Made by a program: the position numbers and the translations under genes. Shown piece after piece: positions 41,411-49,899 of a stretch of DNA of 64,000 nt. Below the pieces are notes generated by a model. That model worked only from the letters and a program-made list of their open reading frames with translations. It was not told the origin of the DNA and ran no database searches. Position 1 is the stretch's first letter; each line of letters starts with the position of its first letter. The DNA comes from Microbacterium maritypicum MF109. GTDB lineage: Bacteria; Actinomycetota; Actinomycetes; Actinomycetales; Microbacteriaceae. The DNA lies in NCBI RefSeq assembly GCF_000455825.1, contig NZ_ATAO01000024.1, positions 59,925-123,924 on the forward strand. The letters run 5' to 3'.

Positions 41411-41498
41411 GGCGAAAACCCAGACGACCCTCGCGATCCGCGGCGTGTCGGCGCACGGCACGCCGGACGGATGCCGGATGACCTGGGTTTCTCGGGCG
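41411..41498 (-). terminator. Large compound hairpin between ABC1 kinase and BCCT genes
   Basis: An outer AACCCAG/CTGGGTT stem (about 41412 and 41484 regions, GAAAACCCAG with CTGGGTTTCTC) encloses an inner ATCCG-GGCGTG...CACGCC-CGGAT stem. It lies right after the ABC1 kinase stop (41507) on the minus strand and probably ends that transcript. Confidence 0.6.
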
Positions 41499-41506
41499 TG
41501 CCGTTT

Positions 41507-43201
41507 CTACCGCGAGCGGCGCCCGCCGAACACGGAGTGCAGCAGCGGAAGCGCCGAGACGCAGATCAGGGTGATGCCCAACGGCGCGATCGAGGGGACG
41601 AGCAGCGCGCCACCGATGAGCATCGCGGCGAAGAGCACTCCCGACGCGATACGGCGGGCGATGCCTTCGAGCCGATCGAGTCGGCGTTCCAGACGGGAGG
41701 TGTCGAACGACACATTGCCGTCGTCGATGCGCGTGATGATCTTGTCGATGCGGCCGGGCAGATTCCACGTGGTGGCCATCGTGCCCATCGCCTGGTTCGC
41801 GAAGGCCTGCACGATGTTCCCGCTCTCGTCGCGCAGCAGACGACCGGCATAGGGTTCGGCGGCATCCCAGACGTTGAAGGCGGGATCGAGGCCGCTGCAC
41901 ATGCCTGACGTCAGCGAGACGGCACGGATCAACAGCAGCATGTTCTCGGGCAGCTGCAGCGGGAGCGAGCGCACCATGTCGCCGAACTCCTCCGCGAAAT
42001 CGCGGAACTCGCGCGGATCGACCTTGCTCAGCTCGGCGAATCCCATGCCGCCGAAGCGGGCGAACAGCGTGCTCAGAGCCCGTTCGAGTTCGGCGGTGTC
42101 GGCGGAGGGCAGCAGCACGCCGATCTCCTGAGCCGCGGCGACGAGGCCGCGACTGTCACGCGCGGCGACCGCGATCAGTAGTGTGCGCAGCCCGTCGCGG
42201 AGACTCGCCGGGATCTCGGCCATCATGCCGAAGTCGATGAACGTGAGGCGGAATCCCGGCCCCGGCTCTCCGTCGATCGACGGCGCCGGAGTGACGAAGA
42301 TGTTGCCCGGGTGGGGATCGGCGTGCACGAAGCTGTGCGTGAACACCTGGTCGAACATGACCTCGGCGAACACCGCGGCGACCTGCGCCGGATCGATGCC
42401 GGCCGCGCGGAGGGCGTCGGTGTCGTTGATCTTGATGGCCGTGACATCCGACAGCGTGAGCACCCGACGGGTCGACCGCTCCCACACGATCTCCGGGGTA
42501 TCGACGCGAGGGTCGTCGGCGAAGTTCTCGCGGAAGCGTTCGGCACTCGCCGCCTCGTGCAGGTAGTCGATCTCCTCGAGGCTGGTCTCGGCGAACTCCT
42601 CGACGAGCGCGGGGGCGTCCACCCGGTCGGCGACGATGCGCACGCGGGTCAACCAGCGAGCGACGCGCCGCAGCGCCGCGAGGTCGACGGCGACGATCTC
42701 GTCGATACCCGGCCGCTGCACCTTGACCACGACCGCTCCGAGACCGGTGTCGGCGGCGTCGAGGGCCGAGAGCCTGGCGCGGTGCACCTGCCCGAGCGAG
42801 GCGGCGGCGAGCGGCGTGTCATCGAACCAGGCATACGCGCGCTCGAGAGGGATGCCCAGTTCGGCTTCGGCGAGAGCGCGGATCGCCGGCGTGGGCACGG
42901 GTGGGACCTCGTCCTGCAGCCCTTCGAGTTCCTTCGTGATCTCGGGCGGCAGCACATCGAGGCGCGACGACATGAACTGGCCGACCTTGATCATGAGCCC
43001 GCCGAGCTCGACCGCGAGCACATGGAAGCGCCGTGCGAAGGTCTGCATCCGCTGGCCACGGGTGCGCTCCGCGATCCTGCTCATCCCGAAACGCGGGAGG
43101 ACGAGCTCGAACCACCAGATCTTGAGGAATTCCCGGCCCGCGAACGCCAGGATGCGACGGTACCTGGCGCGGTGAACGCCCTGTGCCGCAGCATCCGTCA
43201 T
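41507..43201 (-). CDS. ABC1/UbiB (AarF) family atypical kinase
   Basis: This is a 564-residue protein. It has the KxGQ motif (IKVGQFMSSRLDVLPPE), Ala-rich loop (PLAAASLGQVHRA), ATP-binding Lys in VVVKVQRPG, catalytic HADPHPGNIFVT and metal-binding DFGMM. The C-terminus has two membrane helices (VLFAAMLIGGALLVPSIA and LGITLICVSALPLL). Family members regulate isoprenoid/quinone lipid metabolism at membranes. It is adjacent to padR with 45 bp between, same strand. Confidence 0.92.
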   Translation of the reverse strand: MTDAAAQGVHRARYRRILAFAGREFLKIWWFELVLPRFGMSRIAERTRGQRMQTFARRFHVLAVELGGLMIKVGQFMSSRLDVLPPEITKELEGLQDEVPPVPTPAIRALAEAELGIPLERAYAWFDDTPLAAASLGQVHRARLSALDAADTGLGAVVVKVQRPGIDEIVAVDLAALRRVARWLTRVRIVADRVDAPALVEEFAETSLEEIDYLHEAASAERFRENFADDPRVDTPEIVWERSTRRVLTLSDVTAIKINDTDALRAAGIDPAQVAAVFAEVMFDQVFTHSFVHADPHPGNIFVTPAPSIDGEPGPGFRLTFIDFGMMAEIPASLRDGLRTLLIAVAARDSRGLVAAAQEIGVLLPSADTAELERALSTLFARFGGMGFAELSKVDPREFRDFAEEFGDMVRSLPLQLPENMLLLIRAVSLTSGMCSGLDPAFNVWDAAEPYAGRLLRDESGNIVQAFANQAMGTMATTWNLPGRIDKIITRIDDGNVSFDTSRLERRLDRLEGIARRIASGVLFAAMLIGGALLVPSIAPLGITLICVSALPLLHSVFGGRRSR

Positions 43202-43246
43202 CGCGTGGCTCCTTCGCAGGTCCCCGCTCGATGCCGCACTGCGCGG

Positions 43247-43882
43247 TCAGTCCTGCGCGAGGATCGAGTACAGCCTACGGCGGGCCTCGTCGAGGACCTC
43301 GATCGTCTGCTGCACCTGCTCGGGCGAACCGCTCCGGCCGACCTGGGCTGCGGCGGCGGCGAGGTCGACGCCCGCCTTCGGCAGCGCGTTGAAACGGGCG
43401 CTGTCGCGGTGCCCGTCCTTGCCGGACGACGACTCCCACGGAGCAGGGGTCTCGGAGTTCTCCTCGGACACGGCACGGCCGGCCTCGGTGAGGGAGTATG
43501 TCTTGCGACCGTTCTGCTCTTCGGCCTCGATGAGTCCTTCATCGGCGAGCAGCTGCAACGTGGGGTACACGGAACCGGCGCTCGGCTTCCAGGTGCCGCC
43601 GCTGCGCTCGGCGATCTCGTTGATGATCTGGTAACCGTGCATCGGCTTCTCGCCGAGCAGGGAGAGCACCGCCGCGCGGACATCGCCGCGGGCCATGCGC
43701 GAGCCGCCGGAGGGGCGGGACTCGAACGACTTGCGGAGCTGGTCCATGGCTTCGAAGATCGCGGATGCCGGGCCGCCGGGGCCCGTGCCGAAGCCGGATC
43801 CGCCGAAGAGTCCGCCGGGTCCGCCGTTGCTCCCGGGGCCGCTGTTGCCGCCGAACGGGTTGGAGGGGAATGCGTTGTTCAT
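43247..43882 (-). CDS. PadR family transcriptional regulator
   Basis: This is a 211-residue regulator. A Gly/Pro/Asn-rich N-terminal stretch (about 1-45) precedes the winged HTH: MARGDVRAAVLSLLGEKPMHGYQIINEIAERSGGTWKPSAGSVYPTLQLLADEGL (in parts). The C-terminal helix EQVQQTIEVLDEARRRLYSIL dimerises. ATG 43882 follows GCAGGAGG. An inverted repeat 18 bp upstream is the likely autoregulatory site. Confidence 0.9.
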   Translation of the reverse strand: MNNAFPSNPFGGNSGPGSNGGPGGLFGGSGFGTGPGGPASAIFEAMDQLRKSFESRPSGGSRMARGDVRAAVLSLLGEKPMHGYQIINEIAERSGGTWKPSAGSVYPTLQLLADEGLIEAEEQNGRKTYSLTEAGRAVSEENSETPAPWESSSGKDGHRDSARFNALPKAGVDLAAAAAQVGRSGSPEQVQQTIEVLDEARRRLYSILAQD

Positions 43883-43899
43883 GATGACCTCCTGCTGTG

Positions 43900-43929
43900 G
43901 TGAACGATACTCAACGATATATCGTTCAC
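43900..43929. promoter_or_regulatory. PadR operator
   Basis: GTGAACGATA (43900-43909) and TATCGTTCAC (43920-43929) are perfect inverted arms ten bases apart, with a nested palindrome ACGATATATCGT (43914-43925). It covers the last codons of the upstream gene (stop at 43926-43928). Confidence 0.75.
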
Positions 43930-44444
43930 CCTGAGGGTGGGGTGGGAGTTTCCGATGCGTCGACCCCGTGGATGACAGCCCATGTCTTCGTCTTCGCATC
44001 GATGAGAACGGGCAGCTCGGCGTTCGGCGCTGCACGCCCGGCGGCGATGCATCGGCGGTCGCCGCACGCGTGCACCAGGTATTCGCGGCCCTGCTCGGGC
44101 TCCGGAAGACGCAGCTGCAGCTGGTACCGCACAGCTTCGTCGGTCGTCTCGAACGCCCCGACGACCGGCAGCTCGACACGGACCCCCGACTCCTTCAGCG
44201 TGACGGTCTCGTCCGCGTTCACTCTCGCGTTGATCCAGAGCCCGATGCCCAGCAGCACCATGAGCAGGCACCCGAAGCCGAGGAGGGCCAGCTCCCACCA
44301 CCACGCAGACAGTGAGGGGAAGCTCAGAGCGAAGCCGATCACTCCCGACGCGACCAGCAGGCCGGCCGTGATGCGCTGACCCCAGGCGCCGCGACGGCTC
44401 GTGAGATCCACCTGAGTCCAGTCGAGAGACGCCGCGTCGCGCAT
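43926..44444 (-). CDS. Hypothetical membrane protein with two helices
   Basis: This is a 172-residue protein. Two adjacent hydrophobic segments, ITAGLLVASGVIGFALSFPS and LALLGFGCLLMVLLGIGLWI, are followed by a soluble beta-rich domain (VTLKESGVRVELPVVGAFETTDEAVRYQLQLR) with two Cys flanking CGDRRC. I do not recognise the family. Its 3' end overlaps the padR operator, so a repressor bound there may also affect read-through. Confidence 0.7.
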   Translation of the reverse strand: MRDAASLDWTQVDLTSRRGAWGQRITAGLLVASGVIGFALSFPSLSAWWWELALLGFGCLLMVLLGIGLWINARVNADETVTLKESGVRVELPVVGAFETTDEAVRYQLQLRLPEPEQGREYLVHACGDRRCIAAGRAAPNAELPVLIDAKTKTWAVIHGVDASETPTPPSG

Positions 44445-44488
44445 GGCACCCACTGTAGGGGCCGGGCCCCCGTCAGCGCGACGGCCGG

Positions 44489-45262
44489 TCAGCGCGAGGG
44501 GAGGGTGAGGATCTCCGCGCCGTGCTCGGTGATCGCGATCGTGTGCTCGCTGTGGGCCGTGCGGCATCCGGTCGCACTGCGCAGAGTCCACCCGTCCGCA
44601 TCCGTGCGGAGTTCATCAGTGTCGGCCATGACCCAGGGCTCGAGGGCGAGCAGGAGCCCCGGGCGGAGCGTGTGGCCGCGGCCCGGACGCCCATCGTTCG
44701 CGACGTGCGGATCCTGATGCATGGTGGAGCCGATGCCGTGACCTCCGAACTCGAGGTTGATCGGGTAGCCCTCGGCCCTCAGGACCGAGCCGATGGCGTA
44801 CGAGAGATCGCCGATGCGCGCCCCCGGGCGTGCGGCGGCGATGGCTGCGGCGAGCGCGCGCTCGGTCGTCGCGATCATCGCGAGGTCTTCGGCTGCGGGG
44901 TTATCGCCGACCACGAAGCTGACGGCGGCATCGGCGGAGACTCCACGGAGCGTGAGGGCCAGGTCGAGCGTGAGCAGGTCGCCGTCGGCGAGTCGATAGT
45001 CGTGAGGCATGCCGTGCAGAACGGCGTCGTTCACAGCCGTGCAGACGTAGTGCCCGAAGGGGCCTCGCCCGAACGACGGCGCGTAGTCGACGTAGCAGGA
45101 TTCGGCGCCGGCCTCCTCGATCATCTCGCGGGTCCATCGGTCGAGGTCGAGCAGGTTCACGCCGACCTCGGCGCGGGTCTTCAGCGCCTGCAAGATGTCG
45201 CCGACGAGCGCACCGGCGGCCCTGGCGCGGACGAGCTCCTCGGCGTTCAGGATCTCGATCAT
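44489..45262 (-). CDS. map: Methionine aminopeptidase, type I
   Basis: This is a 257-residue M24A metalloprotease that removes the initiator methionine. The five metal ligands are visible: Asp in LTLDLAL, Asp in SADAAVSF, His in GGHGIGSTMHQDP, Glu in LALEPW and Glu in SEHTIAI. The substrate His is in FGHYVCTAVND. It stands alone, away from the usual adk/infA neighbourhood, so it may be an accessory copy. It is divergent from an XRE regulator across three 14-bp iterons. Confidence 0.92.
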   Translation of the reverse strand: MIEILNAEELVRARAAGALVGDILQALKTRAEVGVNLLDLDRWTREMIEEAGAESCYVDYAPSFGRGPFGHYVCTAVNDAVLHGMPHDYRLADGDLLTLDLALTLRGVSADAAVSFVVGDNPAAEDLAMIATTERALAAAIAAARPGARIGDLSYAIGSVLRAEGYPINLEFGGHGIGSTMHQDPHVANDGRPGRGHTLRPGLLLALEPWVMADTDELRTDADGWTLRSATGCRTAHSEHTIAITEHGAEILTLPSR

Positions 45263-45306
45263 GGGTGTTCCTCCGTGTCGTTCGATGCGGCTTCGCTGGT
45301 CCAATA

Positions 45307-45348
45307 ACTATCCCGGTAATACTATCCCGGTAATACTATCCCGGTATT
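45307..45348. repeat. Three tandem 14-bp iterons between map and the XRE gene
   Basis: ACTATCCCGGTAAT is repeated head-to-tail at 45307-45320 and 45321-45334, then ACTATCCCGGTATT at 45335-45348. This is the entire core of the divergent spacer. It looks like an array of operator sites for the adjacent XRE protein. Confidence 0.85.
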
Positions 45349-45351
45349 AGA

Positions 45352-45642
45352 ATGGGCGTCATGATGGTCCGCATGCCTCTGAGCCCGGCCGACGTCGAAC
45401 GCGGCGAGCGTCTGGGAGCGTTGCTGCGCCGCGCACGCGGTGAACGATCGATGCTGGCGGTCGCGCTGGATGCCGGCATCTCCCCCGAGACGCTGCGGAA
45501 GATCGAGTCCGGCCGCGTGGCCACGCCGGCCTTCTCGACCATCGCTGCAGTGGCCGATGTACTGTGCCTCTCGTTGGATGCGGTGTGGGCCGAGGTCGGC
45601 TCGCGCTCCGCAGACTCGGGCGCGCAGAGAATCGCCTCCTGA
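45352..45642 (+). CDS. XRE family helix-turn-helix regulator
   Basis: This is a protein of up to 96 residues. The HTH_3 core reads RLGALLRRARGERSMLAVALDAGISPETLRKIESGRVATPAFSTIAAVADVLCLSLDAV (in parts), and no effector domain follows. The start could be ATG 45352, 45361 or 45373; none has a Shine-Dalgarno and 45352 is only 4 bases after the iterons, so a leaderless message is possible. It is divergent from map. Spacer 45643-45829 downstream shows nothing identifiable. Confidence 0.82.
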   Translation: MGVMMVRMPLSPADVERGERLGALLRRARGERSMLAVALDAGISPETLRKIESGRVATPAFSTIAAVADVLCLSLDAVWAEVGSRSADSGAQRIAS

Positions 45643-45829
45643 GCTCCGGATGAGCACGGGCTTTCGTCCCCTCCTCTGCTCCAATTCTCCGTCGCGGCCG
45701 CCCGTCGTTCGATCCCCCTTCCTCGTGTCGCGTGAACCGCGCACACGCCCGGCCGTCGCGCAAGCCCGGTGACGCACACAGGAAGTCGTGTTTAGCTCGG
45801 GGGATTGTCGACTTGGGGGAGTGAGACGT

Positions 45830-47518
45830 TTGTCACAGAGTGATCGGCCGGAGAAGAGCAAGGCATCCGCGGACAACATCCGCGTGAGTGTGATCGTCCC
45901 GGTGTACCGGCCCGGGCCCTCGTTCGACGACCTCATCGCGTCGCTCGATCGACAGACCCTCGGCACAGCCTCGCTCGAGGTGCTCCTGTGCGACGACGGC
46001 TCGGGCGAGCCCACCGGTGCACGTCTGGCAGCAATCGCCCGCGACCGCCCCCATGTGCGGGTGCTGTCGCTGGAGCACTCCGGCTGGCCCGGCATGCCTC
46101 GCAACCACGGCGTCGACGCTGCTCGCGGAACGTATGTGCAGTTCGTCGACCAGGACGACTACCTGTTCGACGGTGCGCTCGAAAAGCTGTGCGATTATGC
46201 CGACCAGCACTCGTCCGATGTGATCGTGGGCAACGAGGTGGGCATCGGCCGTCGTCTGCCGAGCCGGATCTTCAGCCACGACGTCCCCGACGCGGTCCTC
46301 GGAACCGACCCGCTCCTGGAGATGCTCACCCCGCACAAGATGTTCCGCACCTCCTTCCTTCGGGCGAACGGCATCCGCTTCCCCGAAGGAAAGGTGCGCC
46401 TCGAGGATCACCTGTTCGTGATGCAGGCGTACTTCGCCGCGTCGACGATCTCGATCCTCGCGAGCGAACCCTGCTACGCCTGGGTCAAAGAACCGGGCAG
46501 CGCGAGCTCTTCTCGCATCGACCCGGAATCTTACTTCCCCCATCTCGAGACGGTGCTCGACCTCGTCGAGGCGCACACCGAGCCCGGAAAGCTACGCGAC
46601 CGGCTTCTGCGGCACTGGTTCCGCGGCAAGATCCTGAAGCGGCTCTCCGGTCGACAGATGGCCCGCTATCCGGACGACTACCGCGACCGCCTGCTCGACG
46701 TCGTCACTCCCCTGGTGCAGAAGAAGTTCGGGCCGGGCGTCGATGCCGGTCTCGGCCTGCCGCATCGGATCCGCGCGAGCCTGCTCCGGGCCGATCGACG
46801 CGAAGACCTGTTGGCGCTTGCGCAGTTCGAGGCCGGGATCACCTGTCACGCGGCGGTGACCGAGGCACGCTGGTCTCGTGGAGGCGGCCTGCACCTGACG
46901 CTGCGCGTGACCCTCACGAGCGAAGGGCATGATGCCTTCGTCTTCGAAACCACGGTCGTCGAAGTTCCTGTGGCGGAATCCCCCGACCCGGACCCCCGGG
47001 CATCCGTCTCCCAGAACTCCGTCCCCCGGAACTCCGTCTCCAAGAAGAAGAAGAAGGTGACGCGCCTGACCTCGCTTCCCGTCTCGACGATCGACGGCCT
47101 TCCGGAGACGCTTCTCGTCGCCGACCGCGAGCTTCGCAATGATCGGGTCGACCTCTTCCTCACCGACGGTGAGACCAGTGCCGAGCGCCGCATCGGAGGC
47201 CGCCACCCTCGCAACCTCGACGCCGCCCGCGTATCGATCGACCCTGTGAGGGTCTTCGGCCCGGACGACGAATCGCGTGGAGGCGCTCTGACCGTGAAGG
47301 TCCGGCGCGCGGGATGGACCTTCGAGACGCCACTCGTCGCCGCCCCGGCGGTGCTCGCCCGCGCGGGAAAGTCGCCCCTGCTTGCCGGCCGAAGCTGCAC
47401 GCTCGCGGCCAGGGATGACGGCACGGTCGAGCTTCGCCGCGAATGGCCGGGCGGTCGCGTCAAGGACTTCGCCGGACGCGCTGTCCGTCGGGTCCGAGCA
47501 CTCGCGCGGCGCCGCTGA
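45830..47518 (+). CDS. Glycosyltransferase family 2 protein with long C-terminal region
   Basis: This is a 562-residue GT-A enzyme. It has the nucleotide-sugar strand VSVIVPVYRPG, then LLCDDGSGEPTG and the metal-binding FVDQDDYLFDGALEKL. The GT2 domain covers about 15-240; a helical part to about 330 and a beta-rich C-terminal region follow, with a SVSQNSVPRNSVSKKKKK linker. TTG 45830 is chosen because GGGGGAG sits 7 bases before it; the GTG at 45788 lacks a ribosome site. Teichoic-acid- or polysaccharide-type transfer is plausible by family. Confidence 0.85.
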   Translation: MSQSDRPEKSKASADNIRVSVIVPVYRPGPSFDDLIASLDRQTLGTASLEVLLCDDGSGEPTGARLAAIARDRPHVRVLSLEHSGWPGMPRNHGVDAARGTYVQFVDQDDYLFDGALEKLCDYADQHSSDVIVGNEVGIGRRLPSRIFSHDVPDAVLGTDPLLEMLTPHKMFRTSFLRANGIRFPEGKVRLEDHLFVMQAYFAASTISILASEPCYAWVKEPGSASSSRIDPESYFPHLETVLDLVEAHTEPGKLRDRLLRHWFRGKILKRLSGRQMARYPDDYRDRLLDVVTPLVQKKFGPGVDAGLGLPHRIRASLLRADRREDLLALAQFEAGITCHAAVTEARWSRGGGLHLTLRVTLTSEGHDAFVFETTVVEVPVAESPDPDPRASVSQNSVPRNSVSKKKKKVTRLTSLPVSTIDGLPETLLVADRELRNDRVDLFLTDGETSAERRIGGRHPRNLDAARVSIDPVRVFGPDDESRGGALTVKVRRAGWTFETPLVAAPAVLARAGKSPLLAGRSCTLAARDDGTVELRREWPGGRVKDFAGRAVRRVRALARRR

Positions 47519-47577
47519 CACCACCCCACTCCGGCGCTCTCCTTCACCATCCCCGCATCTGCGCGCCTGCCCACCGC

Positions 47578-47625
47578 CAGCCCTGCCCGCCACCAGCCCT
47601 GCCCGCCGTCAGCCCTGCCCGCCAC
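47578..47625 (+). repeat. Three 16-bp tandem repeats
   Basis: CAGCCCTGCCCGCCAC-type units start at 47578, 47594 and 47610 in the spacer after the glycosyltransferase gene. No coding function is apparent. Confidence 0.7.
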
Positions 47626-47633
47626 TAGCGGAG

Positions 47634-48902
47634 TCACCGCAGAGCCGCTCGTGCGACGACGCGCATCGCTGGAGTGATCGAGCCGAACGCTCCCGGCGAT
47701 GAGAGTGCGCACAGGATCTCGATCACCCGCCCCGCCGCGTCTCGGTGATCGAAACGGCGGTCCGCACCGTCCTCCTGACGCGATCGCAGCGACCATTCGA
47801 AGCCCCATGCTCCGCCTCGTCGCCCCTCCGCTACGGCCGCCTCACCGCGTTCGATGAACTCGGGAAGCTCATCGAACGTCGCGACCGAGCCATCGGCGAC
47901 GGCCAGCAGCGCCAGGGTGACCGTGCGCGGCTGCCCGCTGGGGAACATCGCCTCTCTTCCGATCGCGCGTACGGCCTCGACGATCCGCGCGAATGCACCC
48001 AGCCCGCCCTTCGCTAGTGCCTGCCCGCGGTGAGTGACCATGACGCGCCCGCGAAACCGGCGGACCGCCTTCGTGCGACGTGCGAGCAGCACCAGGGACT
48101 CCGCGGGGTCGGGCCGGCCGGGAGGCGCCGCGTCCGGCCAGCCGAGGGCCTCGACGGCGCGGGCTGCGACCGTGCGGGGCAGCCATCCGTCCGCCGCATC
48201 CTGCTCGACCCCGTCGGCACCGATCTGCGCCATCAGCGCCCGCACCCCCTCCGTCGCGGTCTCCACCGTCGTCGAACCAGCCATCACCGAATCACCCGTC
48301 ACCGAATCGGGCGGTGCGGCGTCGATCAGCCCTGTGTCTTCGAGGTGCGCGAGAAGAGCCAGTCGACGCCCCGGACTCAACGACTCGCACAGCGACGCCA
48401 GCGGTGAGGGGTCGCGCAGGGCGTCGCCGACCACTCCCCCCATCGACGGGTCGAGGCGCGGCTGCACGAGTCCGAAGCGCTGTGCGAGCTCGAACTCCAC
48501 ATGCTCCGCCCGGAACGGCGGTCGTCGCGTCTGCCAGTCCCCCGGAACCCGCTCATCCTCGTCAGCAGGGCCCGCATCGACGACGGTGACCCGCGGATCG
48601 CCCATACGGGTCTCGAACGGACCGGTGATCGTCACGTCGACCGACTCGGCGACGCCGGGGATCGACACCTGCTGCGTGCGACATCGCCAGGGCAGGAGAT
48701 CGATGAGGGGTGGCGGGTCGGCTTCCTCCTCGCTCTCCGGGACGTCGGGTTCGCGCCCGAGACTGAGGCGGTACGCCTCCACGACCCAGTAGGAGGGGGC
48801 GTCGCGTGGCACGCGGATGACTCGGGTGAGTTCAGGACGATCGGCGACAGACAACCCGACGTGAAGTGCCCACGTCACGTGCACATGCTCAGAGAGGTTC
48901 AT
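47634..48902 (-). CDS. Hypothetical protein
   Basis: This is a 422-residue soluble protein I do not recognise. The N-terminal third (MNLSEHVHVTWALHVGLSV, VIRVPRDAPSYWVVEAYRLSLGR) is rich in short beta strands and followed by an acidic Pro-rich patch. The C-terminal two-thirds are helical, with HRGQALAKGGLGAFARIVEAV and TFDELPEFIERGEAAV. It has no signal peptide or membrane segment. ATG 48902 is chosen; the frame continues upstream to 49145 into panB-side DNA without coding character. The spacer 48903-49029 is otherwise empty. Confidence 0.6.
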   Translation of the reverse strand: MNLSEHVHVTWALHVGLSVADRPELTRVIRVPRDAPSYWVVEAYRLSLGREPDVPESEEEADPPPLIDLLPWRCRTQQVSIPGVAESVDVTITGPFETRMGDPRVTVVDAGPADEDERVPGDWQTRRPPFRAEHVEFELAQRFGLVQPRLDPSMGGVVGDALRDPSPLASLCESLSPGRRLALLAHLEDTGLIDAAPPDSVTGDSVMAGSTTVETATEGVRALMAQIGADGVEQDAADGWLPRTVAARAVEALGWPDAAPPGRPDPAESLVLLARRTKAVRRFRGRVMVTHRGQALAKGGLGAFARIVEAVRAIGREAMFPSGQPRTVTLALLAVADGSVATFDELPEFIERGEAAVAEGRRGGAWGFEWSLRSRQEDGADRRFDHRDAAGRVIEILCALSSPGAFGSITPAMRVVARAALR

Positions 48903-49029
48903 CCGCGCAACGCTAGAGCGCCACCGACTGCACTCCCCGCCCCGGAAGCACGAGGTGTCGACAACTCGTCGAACACGGAGGCTGTGCAGGAGAGCCGCAA
49001 CGACGAGCAGCCGCGCGGCCGCACGCGAT

Positions 49030-49899
49030 CTACCGTTCGGCGAGCAGTTCGACGAGACGCGCCGCCTCGCCCTCCGGCATCCGGTACCCATGCTCCGTTG
49101 CCGGGTAGATGCCAGCGCGCACCTCGGCCGTATACGCCTCGACACCCGTGATCGCGGCGGCGCGCAGATCGGCGTAGCGCTTCACGAACTTGGCGGCCCC
49201 GCCGTCGTAGAGACCGAGCAGGTCGTGGAAGACGAGTACCTGCCCATCGGCATCCGCACCGGCGCCGATGCCGATCACCGGGATGTCGAGCCGCGGCACG
49301 AGGGCGGCGGTCACCTCGGAGGGCACCGCCTCGACCACGAGCATCGAGCACCCGGCCGCCTGCAGCGCGAGGGCGTCGTCGATCACGGTCAGCGCGGTCT
49401 CGGCGGTGCGCCCCTGAGCACGGTATCCACCGAGCGCGGTGGCGGTCTGCGGCGTGAGCCCGACATGTCCGACGACCGGGATCCCCGCCTGCACGAGCGC
49501 ACGCGCCCGGTCGACGGTCGTGCCGCCACGTTCGATCTTGACGAGGTCGCAGCCGGCCTCTTTGACGAAGCGCTGCGCGGTCGCGATGGCGATCTCGTCG
49601 GAGGCCTCGTACGATCCGAACGGCAGATCGCCGACGAGCAGCGGAGAAGTGAGTCCGCGCCGCACAGCCGCGGTCAGCATGAGCATCTCGTCGACCGTGA
49701 CCGGCACCGTGCTGTCGTAGCCGAGCACGGTCATCGCCGCGGAGTCGCCCACGAGCACGATATCGACGCCGGCGGCCTCGACGATCTGCGCACTCGGGTG
49801 GTCGTAGGCGGTGACCATGACGATGGGTTCACGAGCCGACCTCTTCGCGGCGAGGGTCGCGAGGGTGACGCGGGGGCGGGGATCGGCGTGAGCACTCAT
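49030..49899 (-). CDS. panB: 3-methyl-2-oxobutanoate hydroxymethyltransferase
   Basis: This is a 289-residue TIM-barrel enzyme that transfers a hydroxymethyl group from 5,10-methylene-THF to 2-oxoisovalerate, giving ketopantoate. Conserved parts are VMVTAYDHPSAQIVEAAGVDIVLVGDSAAMTVLGY (in parts), PLLVGDLPFGSY, VKIERGG, GHVGLTPQ and VIGIGAGADADGQVLVFHDLLG. It overlaps panC by four bases (ATGA) as the last gene of a three-gene operon. Confidence 0.96.
   Translation of the reverse strand: MSAHADPRPRVTLATLAAKRSAREPIVMVTAYDHPSAQIVEAAGVDIVLVGDSAAMTVLGYDSTVPVTVDEMLMLTAAVRRGLTSPLLVGDLPFGSYEASDEIAIATAQRFVKEAGCDLVKIERGGTTVDRARALVQAGIPVVGHVGLTPQTATALGGYRAQGRTAETALTVIDDALALQAAGCSMLVVEAVPSEVTAALVPRLDIPVIGIGAGADADGQVLVFHDLLGLYDGGAAKFVKRYADLRAAAITGVEAYTAEVRAGIYPATEHGYRMPEGEAARLVELLAER

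Noticed and set aside
39564..41852. Very long open frame (762 codons) on the plus strand opposite the BCCT transporter
   Set aside because: It is a high-GC shadow of the transporter: His/Arg/Asp-rich with no domain, while the minus-strand frame has all BCCT motifs.
47849..47879. CGTTCGATGA...TCATCGAACG inverted repeat
   Set aside because: It lies inside the coding region of the 47634-48902 gene and is probably a chance effect of codon choice.
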